Below are positions 24,159 to 29,880 of a stretch of 29,880 nucleotides of DNA, piece after piece. Positions within the stretch are counted from its first letter, which is position 1. Each line of letters opens with the position of its first letter. The DNA comes from a virus. Location of the stretch: IMG/VR virus record IMGVR_UViG_3300017991_004700, positions 1-29,880 of that record; one strand, given 5' to 3'. The translations under genes and the position numbers were made by a program. Under the pieces are notes generated by a model. That model had not been told where the DNA came from and made no database searches. It saw nothing but the letters and a program-made list of their open reading frames with translations.

Positions 24159-24398
24159 ATGGCTGAACAAATTCCAGAGCAAAAAGATCGACACGGTGTA
24201 ATGCCAATAGGAGGTTTATTCATTTTACTTGGTATTGTATTGGCTGTTTTTCTTCCCATCCTTGTTTTTGTCGCCTTTCTGATTTTGAAATTGACAAGCA
24301 TAGTTTCTTGGAGTTGGCTTTGGACTTGTAGTCCGTTGTGGTTAGGTATTCCAGTTGAAGCCTTGATCCTTCTTGTCAAGGAAAAGTTGTTTGATTGA
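24159..24398 (+). CDS. Small membrane protein with two transmembrane segments
   Basis: 79 residues. After a polar, charged first 14 residues come hydrophobic segments at about 15-43 and 48-73, separated by a short Thr-Ser turn, followed by a basic KEKLFD tail. Such small phage membrane proteins may act at the envelope, for example as anchors, holin-like or superinfection factors, but no family is recognised. A holin reading is not favoured, as no lysis gene is visible nearby. The stop overlaps the next start (TGATG). Confidence 0.6.
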   Translation: MAEQIPEQKDRHGVMPIGGLFILLGIVLAVFLPILVFVAFLILKLTSIVSWSWLWTCSPLWLGIPVEALILLVKEKLFD

Positions 24399-24793
24399 TG
24401 AAAGAACAACAGATAGCAAATAGGATCGCGCGTTCATACTTTTCAAAGCAACGCCCGCCTGATATGTTCAAAGGCGTTTTCTTTGACATAAAAGAACGTG
24501 CGAAAGAATATATCAAAGAGCAATCAACTAAAGCCATTGCTCATTTGTCTAATACATTGAAAGCAGATTTAGCGAAACGAGGTTTGAAGGGAACGGCTGA
24601 TATTAAGTTGGGCCGGTTCAAAGGACATCCGTTTGTCACTTCTTCAAAGATCATCACTCAACCCACGCCGCCTTTTTCGGGGCCAGACGACCCACGCGTG
24701 CAAGAATTGCTTGCTTATTTGCAGCAGAAATATAGCCCCAAATTCAAATTGAAGAAAATAATTGAGGGCGCAGCCGTTTTTAACGTAAGATAA
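24398..24793 (+). CDS. Hypothetical protein
   Basis: 131 residues from ATG 24398, overlapping the TGA of the membrane-protein gene; a TTG at 24395 is a one-codon longer alternative. Basic, with an amphipathic start (KEQQIANRIARSYF) and a central KERAKEYIKEQSTKAIAHL helix, then mixed strands. No family is recognised. The beginning is loosely like the amphipathic helices of the genes at 20080 and 22777 but not clearly homologous. Confidence 0.55.
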   Translation: MKEQQIANRIARSYFSKQRPPDMFKGVFFDIKERAKEYIKEQSTKAIAHLSNTLKADLAKRGLKGTADIKLGRFKGHPFVTSSKIITQPTPPFSGPDDPRVQELLAYLQQKYSPKFKLKKIIEGAAVFNVR

Positions 24794-24811
24794 ACTTTTC
24801 TGCTGTGAACT

Positions 24812-25177
24812 ATGAAAGAATTTTCCGTAGAACAAATCATAGAGATTATGCGTCGTTCGCTTGCGTCTGACGAATTTGCGTATCATATTGCGCCCTCATG
24901 GTTTGTTAGTGATACATTCTATTTGACAAAAATCGACCCGCGTTTTCCCGGTATCCACATCGCTTCAAAATCAGGATTTTCACGTACCCCAAATGCTCCA
25001 ATTATTGTCGAGAGGCGATTCAGCCGTTTCACTTCGAAGTACATCGTGTTAGACGGTCAAAATAGGGTGGAATACGCCAGAAAGCACGCCGTTTCGAGCA
25101 TCCCAGCCTACGTTGGGAACAAAGCCCTTGATGTCATTGAAGAAGCGACTGAATGGGCTAAAAATCAGAAAAAGTGA
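24812..25177 (+). CDS. ParB/sulfiredoxin-fold-like protein
   Basis: 121 residues. The segment FTSKYIVLDGQNRVEYARKHAVSSIPAYVG (DGQNR 81-85) follows the ParB-like nuclease pattern of 'v-D-G-x-H/N-R-x-x-A...g...i-p-a-y-v'. A short helical N-terminus precedes it and a basic helix follows. ParB-fold proteins bind DNA or nucleotide; the small size and Asn in place of His suggest a single-domain variant. No ribosome binding site stands out before the ATG. Placed next to the Mre11-like nuclease and near another ParB-fold gene. Confidence 0.5.
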   Translation: MKEFSVEQIIEIMRRSLASDEFAYHIAPSWFVSDTFYLTKIDPRFPGIHIASKSGFSRTPNAPIIVERRFSRFTSKYIVLDGQNRVEYARKHAVSSIPAYVGNKALDVIEEATEWAKNQKK

Positions 25178-25204
25178 AAATTTTCTCGCCGTCGGTTGTA
25201 TAAT
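25176..25204 (+). promoter_or_regulatory. Candidate promoter abutting the Mre11-like gene
   Basis: GTTGTATAAT at 25195-25204 identical to the element at 3983, with GAAAATTTTC (a 10-bp palindrome) at 25176-25185. The -10 ends six bases before ATG 25210, so the transcript would be nearly leaderless. No other ribosome binding site is seen. Confidence 0.55.
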
Positions 25205-25209
25205 ATAGC

Positions 25210-26130
25210 ATGACCAAAATTATTGTCTACGCGGATTTCCACGTCACTGGAAAACGCCCCATCCACCGCATTGATAAATTTTCTAACAACCTGATAGCAA
25301 AGTTACTTGAGGTTTATCAGATTGCGGATGACGCCGCAGTCGACTGCGCGCTTTTTCTGGGCGATTTTTTCAATAATCATCGCATTTTTAGTTACGAAAT
25401 CCTCAATGACGTGATGGATATTATTTGTGATGCGAGGGTGACGACTTACGCAATCATTGGGCAACACGATTTAGTTGGATACAACGAGGGCAGTTATGCT
25501 TCGTCAACGTTGAATTTTATGGAGAGACATTGCTGTCAACTTAAAACGATCCGCACTCCGACAGATGTTGGCGATGCGATTTTGTACCCTTGCCATTGCT
25601 ATGATAATTTTTTGCAAGCATTCGAACGGCCTGTATCGAGAAAAAAGAAGGCAATTCTTGCCGCGCATCATCTTATCACGGATTCGAGCAAGCCTTTCAA
25701 AACGTACTTAATTCAGGATTTTCTGCCCTGCAACTACAGCGCTGTTGTGTTTGGTGATTATCATTTAGGAATGAAACCCAGCGGTGACGACAAGACGTTA
25801 GTTTGGTCTCCCGGCGCATTGGCGCGACTTGCGATCAACGAAAAAGGCCGTAAGGTTAAGGTAGGAATATTGACAGCAGTTCCGGGCAAGCCGGTTGAAG
25901 TTGAAGAAATCGAGTTGAAGTCTGCGCTGTCGGGAGAGGAAGTTTTCGGAACATCAATCTTAGAAGGCGTGCGAGAACAACCGGAGATGGTAGACGCATC
26001 AGGATTCGTCCAACGGATTCGCGAACTCGAAGCCGAATCTACTGACGTCTTTGATATGATTGAAAAGGCAGCAAAGCAAAAGGGCATCCGGAAGGAAGTT
26101 ATTGACTATATTTTGAAAAAAAGAGCATAA
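25210..26130 (+). CDS. Mre11/SbcD-like metallophosphoesterase (T4 gp47-like)
   Basis: 306 residues, a nuclease for processing DNA ends in recombination. The phosphoesterase motifs occur in order: YADFHV (D9, H11), LFLGDFFNN (D52), IIGQHD (84-87; usually GNHD), ILAAHH (H153-H154) and FGDYHLG (usually GHxH). The changes from Asn to Gln and from His to Asp at two sites could alter metal handling. C-terminal regions are Glu-rich and may hold the capping domain. No SbcC/gp46-like partner appears in the window, but one may lie downstream. The start at 25210 begins directly with the first strand MTKIIVYADFH, so the short leader is real for this gene. Confidence 0.75.
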   Translation: MTKIIVYADFHVTGKRPIHRIDKFSNNLIAKLLEVYQIADDAAVDCALFLGDFFNNHRIFSYEILNDVMDIICDARVTTYAIIGQHDLVGYNEGSYASSTLNFMERHCCQLKTIRTPTDVGDAILYPCHCYDNFLQAFERPVSRKKKAILAAHHLITDSSKPFKTYLIQDFLPCNYSAVVFGDYHLGMKPSGDDKTLVWSPGALARLAINEKGRKVKVGILTAVPGKPVEVEEIELKSALSGEEVFGTSILEGVREQPEMVDASGFVQRIRELEAESTDVFDMIEKAAKQKGIRKEVIDYILKKRA

Positions 26131-26143
26131 ATGCTTTCAGCGG

Positions 26144-26153
26144 GTTGTATAGT
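26144..26153 (+). promoter_or_regulatory. Candidate promoter element before the ParB-like gene
   Basis: GTTGTATAGT, a one-base variant of the recurrent GTTGTATAAT element, with a GCAT/ATGC inverted repeat and TTTC just upstream. It is followed by AGGAGG about 8 bases before ATG 26192. Confidence 0.45.
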
Positions 26154-26191
26154 TAAAAGTTATCAAACGTCTTTCGTTCAGGAGGTACAAA

Positions 26192-27370
26192 ATGCCAGAA
26201 GATGAATTTGCTGAGATTGCCGAAGAAGTAGTGCAGACAACGACAGCTCCGAGGAAAGCAAAGAAAGCAGAAAAAAAGGAGGAAAAATCCCGTAAGAAAC
26301 CAAAAGGTTCAAAACCCCCGAAAGAACGCAAACCGAAGGCAACTAAGCGGGAAAAGCTTATCAAAAACGTCCTGAAGAACGCCAAGGTTCAAAGCATTCC
26401 GACTGTCGACGAGTTGTTCAGCAAGCGTTCGGGTGATAAAATGAAGATCAAGAAAATTGCCGTTTTCTTGAGCAACAAACCGGGCGATGAAATTCTCGAC
26501 GAGTTGGCGGAACAGCTTTCCATTCCAAACACGGTCAATCTTTCAACAGAAGTTGATCTCAAGCAAGTAAAGAAAGTAGGCATCCAGATTCTTGAAGCGG
26601 GAAAAGTTTGGATGTCCATTGAAGTTGCAAAGCTGAAGGACGGTTCGAAGAATCACGAATGCTGGTCTGGCCGTCATCGTCTTGCTTTTCTTGCTCTCCT
26701 TTATGGACCCGATGCGGAAATCCCGGTCGAAATTTGCTCTATGACAACTCAAGAAGCCAGAGACGCTGTCGTTTACGCAAACAGCAGTCGCAAGGTGCTT
26801 GGACTTGAACAGGCAGAACATTGCGCAATGAAAGCAACAGAAGGTGCGCCAATGGAAGACATTGAGCGTGATGAGTTGTACGCGAAGATGGCAAGGGCGA
26901 AAAAGGGAGCCGTCGATTTCGGATTGATCACATTGATGGATTTGAAAGTCAAGGGATTGAAACTGAAATTTGATATTTCAAAATCTGCAAGCCGTGCCGA
27001 AGGTAATTGTTTGACCACGGTGAAAAACATTCGGGGATTTATCAACACTGCAATGGAAGAGTGGACGAAGACGACAACGCGGAAAGAGTATGATGAAACG
27101 CTTTCGGAAGCTGTGGCGTATCTTAATGCAATTGTTGAAGCGCTTAAGACGCTTGAAGGGTTTGATCCTACTCAGCAATTGGCGGCAAAGCCGCTTTCCG
27201 CGCTTGGAAAACTGTTCAACAAATTTGGCGCTTCCAGCGCAAAGCCGCACGAATATGGCGAGATGATTGCGGAAATCTTGATTGGTCTTGGCCAAATCGG
27301 GAGACACAAAGCAGGCGAAACGTTGAAGCAGTTGGTCCAAAAGCTCAAAGAGGCCACCACTAAAGAATAG
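26192..27370 (+). CDS. ParB-like domain protein with Lys-rich N-terminus
   Basis: 392 residues. Residues 20-60 are an almost pure Lys/Arg/Pro/Glu tail, likely disordered and nucleic-acid-binding. The central region contains HECWSGRHRLAFLALLYGPDAEIPVEI (GRHR 160-163), the ParB N-terminal fold signature, with the usual start 'KVQSIPTVDELF' about 85 residues before. The C-terminal half (200-380) is helical with a DNA-binding-like stretch around 260-300. The layout suggests a phage ParB-like nuclease or a DNA-partition or transcription regulator, but not the canonical chromosomal ParB. AGGAGG lies upstream of the ATG. The protein is abundant in Lys and Ala and may be a DNA-organising protein. Confidence 0.6.
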   Translation: MPEDEFAEIAEEVVQTTTAPRKAKKAEKKEEKSRKKPKGSKPPKERKPKATKREKLIKNVLKNAKVQSIPTVDELFSKRSGDKMKIKKIAVFLSNKPGDEILDELAEQLSIPNTVNLSTEVDLKQVKKVGIQILEAGKVWMSIEVAKLKDGSKNHECWSGRHRLAFLALLYGPDAEIPVEICSMTTQEARDAVVYANSSRKVLGLEQAEHCAMKATEGAPMEDIERDELYAKMARAKKGAVDFGLITLMDLKVKGLKLKFDISKSASRAEGNCLTTVKNIRGFINTAMEEWTKTTTRKEYDETLSEAVAYLNAIVEALKTLEGFDPTQQLAAKPLSALGKLFNKFGASSAKPHEYGEMIAEILIGLGQIGRHKAGETLKQLVQKLKEATTKE

Positions 27371-27382
27371 TAACTGAAGGGG

Positions 27383-27414
27383 ATGGCGGGGGAGCGTCAA
27401 AACTCCCCCGCCAT
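27383..27414 (+). other. Perfect 12-bp hairpin between genes, no T-run
   Basis: ATGGCGGGGGAG (27383-27394) pairs with CTCCCCCGCCAT (27403-27414) across an 8-base loop. Six consecutive G-C pairs make it very stable, but the next bases (TAGGTAGGTT) lack the T-run of a rho-independent terminator. It may act as an RNA-stability or attenuation element between the ParB-like gene and the gene at 27428. Confidence 0.7.
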
Positions 27415-27427
27415 TAGGTAGGTTAAG

Positions 27428-28393
27428 ATGATCCGTGGTTACGATGAGCGCACCGGACACACTTTTACATTCCGTGATAAAAAACCTGTTTATGAAGGGC
27501 GGCAAAAAAACCTTGAAGACAAACAGCCATGTCCTTGGTTTGAAGCAGAAATGCTTGCAACGCGGATGACGTGTACTTTTCCTTGTGAACCACTGTACGT
27601 TTTCCTTTCGGATGAGTGTTACAAAGTTTTTCATTGGTCTGGAAAATACGTTTACGAAAAGGCCACCCCACCAAAAAACTTGGAGTATGTTGCTTTTGTT
27701 AAAAAGCCAAAGCCTGACGTTTTGGATCGCTATCCAAACGCAAAAGCTTATGCGTTGAACATCGGCGACGCTCATGATGCTCTTGGTTTTTTGTTCTACA
27801 AGGTTTTGCGCAAGCATCCCACAACTGTTCCAAAACATTATTGGTTTCTCAAACCATTTGAACATCGAAATCCGTATGGTTTCGGATATGAACGTTTGTT
27901 GCAAGGAGATGCAGCCGGGAAAATTGCTCACTGTTGCGCTACCGGAACGCCAGCATTGAACCGGAGATATTCTGTTGTCAGGGACAATGGATTTGATGGG
28001 AATTTTTTACTTCCTGAATATGCAGGGAAAGACACGATTTGTTTGGTTGAAGCGCAGAACGTTGAAACACTTTTACCACGGCTGTCTATTTCTTGGCGAT
28101 ATGCGGCTATGTGTAGCCCAATGAGAATTGATAATGAAGAACCTTTTGAGAAGGCAACAGGAATTGATTCAAAACGCATAACGCTTCGGGTCGTCAGCGC
28201 CAACGATAGCGAAGATATAACGGCATTTATGCAGTTTTGGAACATAATCACAGGTGGGAAATTGGTTGCTTTTTCTCATAAACAATACCTTCCTAAATTG
28301 TATAATAGGATGGCGCTGTTTCACTATTTTGATTATTGCGTAATTGAGGGAAAAAATGCAATTGGCAATGTTATACGAGAAGCATGGTGTTGA
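27428..28393 (+). CDS. Hypothetical protein, unknown function
   Basis: 321 residues. No recognised family. It has paired Trp, Phe and Tyr throughout (W-rich, LHYWFLKPFEHRNPYGFGYERLL type) and Cys pairs near the middle. The alpha/beta alternation and a VVSANDSEDITAFMQFW stretch suggest an enzyme-like fold, but no catalytic motif is clear. Its last 38 bases overlap the start of the DNA polymerase gene, so the two are coupled. Upstream is the hairpin at 27383. Confidence 0.55.
   Translation: MIRGYDERTGHTFTFRDKKPVYEGRQKNLEDKQPCPWFEAEMLATRMTCTFPCEPLYVFLSDECYKVFHWSGKYVYEKATPPKNLEYVAFVKKPKPDVLDRYPNAKAYALNIGDAHDALGFLFYKVLRKHPTTVPKHYWFLKPFEHRNPYGFGYERLLQGDAAGKIAHCCATGTPALNRRYSVVRDNGFDGNFLLPEYAGKDTICLVEAQNVETLLPRLSISWRYAAMCSPMRIDNEEPFEKATGIDSKRITLRVVSANDSEDITAFMQFWNIITGGKLVAFSHKQYLPKLYNRMALFHYFDYCVIEGKNAIGNVIREAWC
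28297..28306 (+). promoter_or_regulatory. Weak internal promoter-like element before the DnaE gene
   Basis: ATTGTATAAT lies inside the 3' end of the preceding gene, 50 bases before ATG 28356. It matches the recurrent element but is in coding sequence, has no -35, and may be chance. GAGGG at 28346-28350 is a plausible ribosome binding site for the polymerase. Confidence 0.3.
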
Positions 28394-29880
28394 GGACAAG
28401 TTAAAAGGCGGGAAGAAAATCCTTTTAGTTTGTCCAGAAAAAGGCTATGATATTTCCAGCGCCATTGACGAATTTTTGTTCGATGAAACGCAATATGAAA
28501 TTACTTGGCCCAAGTCAAAAGATTCAACGGTTGCCTATGATATTTTGATGGAAGAGTGTAAATTCAGCGGGGCTGAATTGATCCTTCAGTTGAATTGCAA
28601 GTTTACCAAGAAGCTTTCTTGGTGCAAAGCAGATGGAAGTTGTAGTCCGGGTTTGACGGAAAAGATCAATAGAGTCCGTGGGCAGCTGTTTGTGAACCTT
28701 CACCATCATGATGAATTTTCGATTCGAGACGGTCTTGGGAAAATTGAAGATTTGGTAAAGCTTCTTCAAAGCCGCGATCAGACTATTTGTGCTGTAACTA
28801 ATCATGGCGCAATTGGTGGGTGGATTAAACAATATAATCAATGTCGAAAAGCAGGCATTAAACCGCTGTTCGGAATTGAGGCGTATATAAACAATTATCG
28901 CGGTGATGATCCAGAGGAAAGAAAACTCCACCGGAGCAACTTTCATTTGGTGATGTTGGCGCGGAATCTTGAAGGCTTTTACAACATCATCAAGATTCAT
29001 AACGAAGCACAACTGAATGGCTTTTATTATAGGCCACGGTGTAATCATAAAACAATAACTGAAAACGGCAAGGGGATTATAGGGACTTCTGCTTGCTTTT
29101 CTGGGGAGATTCCTCAAGCACTTTTGAAAGATGATTTCGCAAAGGCAAAAGAAATTTATGAGCTTTACAAGGAAGCATTTGATGAATTTTATATTGAATT
29201 GACGATGATTGAATGGGATGATCAGGTTGAAATGAACCGTAAACTCATTCAATTTGCAAAGCAAGTCGGAGCGCCATTGATTGTAACCTTGGATAGTCAT
29301 TACCTGTATCCAGAGTTTGCAGACACGCACGATATTCTTTTGTTAATCAGGGATGGCAAAACGGTTTTGGACAAGGTTGAAAAGCCAGAGGAGGTTTGGC
29401 AGTTTGACGTTCGCAATTTGTATTACCGAGAAGAAAAAGACGTGTGGCAACTTTGGGAAGAGAAATACAAGGATGCGGTTTTTACGAAAGATATTTTGAC
29501 TGATGCGATTGAAAACACCCGTCGGATTGCAGTAAAGATTGATAACATCAAACTGGACTCGGCGTTCAAGTTGCCAAAGCTGTATAAAAACGCAGACGAG
29601 GAGTTAAAAGCGCATGCTCGTGAGGGCTTGAAACGCCTTGCGTTGAATTCTATTCCCAAATACAATGAGCGTTTGGAATATGAGTTGGAAGTTATTACCA
29701 AACTTGGTTTTGCTGGCTATTTTCTCGTCGTTGAAAAAATTGTCAAAGACACCAAAGAAAAGTTTGGAGAATGGTCTGTAGGTTACGGGCGTGGCTCTGC
29801 GGGAGGTAGCTTAGTTTCTTATGCTCTGAACGTTACAGACCTTGATCCAATCAAATATGGATTGTTGTTTGAACGCTTCC
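28356..29880 (+). CDS. dnaE: DNA polymerase III alpha subunit, DnaE-type (5' part, runs off window)
   Basis: At least 508 residues, with no stop before the end. Residues 111-200 hold the PHP-domain start: NLHHHDEFSIRDG (motif H-x-H-D/S), then AVTNHGAIGGW and KPLFGIEAYI, in the order of DnaE. Near the end comes the start of the palm: SVGYGRGSAGGSLVSYALNVTDLDP...YGLLFERF, matching DnaE GRGSAAGSLVAYxLGITxVDP. The palm Asp motif lies beyond the window. About 110 residues precede the PHP domain, where DnaE normally has none or few. The gene starts with GAGGG eight bases upstream and overlaps the preceding gene. Phages that encode bacterial-type DnaE are known; this would be the fork polymerase. 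Confidence 0.9.
   Translation, partial: MQLAMLYEKHGVEDKLKGGKKILLVCPEKGYDISSAIDEFLFDETQYEITWPKSKDSTVAYDILMEECKFSGAELILQLNCKFTKKLSWCKADGSCSPGLTEKINRVRGQLFVNLHHHDEFSIRDGLGKIEDLVKLLQSRDQTICAVTNHGAIGGWIKQYNQCRKAGIKPLFGIEAYINNYRGDDPEERKLHRSNFHLVMLARNLEGFYNIIKIHNEAQLNGFYYRPRCNHKTITENGKGIIGTSACFSGEIPQALLKDDFAKAKEIYELYKEAFDEFYIELTMIEWDDQVEMNRKLIQFAKQVGAPLIVTLDSHYLYPEFADTHDILLLIRDGKTVLDKVEKPEEVWQFDVRNLYYREEKDVWQLWEEKYKDAVFTKDILTDAIENTRRIAVKIDNIKLDSAFKLPKLYKNADEELKAHAREGLKRLALNSIPKYNERLEYELEVITKLGFAGYFLVVEKIVKDTKEKFGEWSVGYGRGSAGGSLVSYALNVTDLDPIKYGLLFERF

Noticed and set aside
26978-27931. 317-residue frame on the minus strand
   Set aside because: It lies opposite two strongly coding + strand genes, crosses the stable hairpin, and its product has no domain pattern; it looks like a shadow of coding bias.
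28524-29330. 268-residue frame on the minus strand
   Set aside because: It is opposite the PHP domain of the DnaE polymerase, which has clear motifs on the + strand; treated as a shadow.

Overview
The window looks like part of a large, AT-leaning bacteriophage genome, or a phage-derived contig. All supported genes are on the + strand and are packed with ATGA, TAATG or short overlaps. Start sites carry AGGAG-type ribosome binding sites and bacterial -10-like promoters. The gene set is a viral replication and recombination cassette next to virion-type genes. The host cannot be named from the sequence. No tRNA, rRNA, CRISPR array or insertion sequence was seen, and there is no gene-free stretch over 300 bases.

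Layout. (1) 1-3949: the end of a virion or host-interaction block, with a repeat-bearing structural or fibre-like protein, a GT-B (family 9-like) glycosyltransferase with a Cys-rich tail, and a small beta-sandwich particle protein. (2) 4026-10655: replication initiation, with an SNF2/SMARCAL1-like helicase, a DnaB-type replicative helicase, a winged-helix initiator-like protein whose gene carries three 17-bp iterons beside a purine-rich AT tract, an OB-fold plus HD protein with a damaged HD motif, and a DnaG-type primase. (3) 10764-15509: a sigma-70-like factor behind a near-consensus promoter, a small Cys-motif protein, a Hel308-like helicase split in two by a family 4 uracil-DNA glycosylase gene, a HEAT-repeat protein and an unknown helical protein. 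(4) 15566-19983: a T4-style recombination set (UvsY-like mediator, gp32-like SSB, RecA/UvsX), then a FEN-type 5' nuclease and a P-loop kinase-like ATPase, with terminators after the SSB and the ATPase. (5) 20080-24793: a WGR-like protein, small conserved proteins, an FtsZ/tubulin-like GTPase, an aldo-keto reductase, a membrane protein and unknowns. (6) 24812-29880: two ParB-fold proteins around an Mre11/SbcD-like nuclease, an unknown protein, and the start of a bacterial-type DNA polymerase III alpha subunit that runs off the window.

How the genes fit together. The initiator-like protein plus iterons would open an origin and load DnaB. The primase, DnaE polymerase and SSB would then form the fork. 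FEN would remove primers. RecA, UvsY, SSB and Mre11 would support recombination-dependent replication and repair. UDG, Hel308 and the SNF2 protein would handle damage or stalled forks. The sigma-like factor could switch transcription among operons that share a GTTGTATAAT-like element.

The two most striking observations are an apparent lambda-O-style origin inside the initiator-like gene (7909-8060), and a uracil-DNA glycosylase gene seated in motif V of a Hel308-like helicase, splitting it into two same-frame halves (11886-14369). The tubulin-like GTPase is the third.
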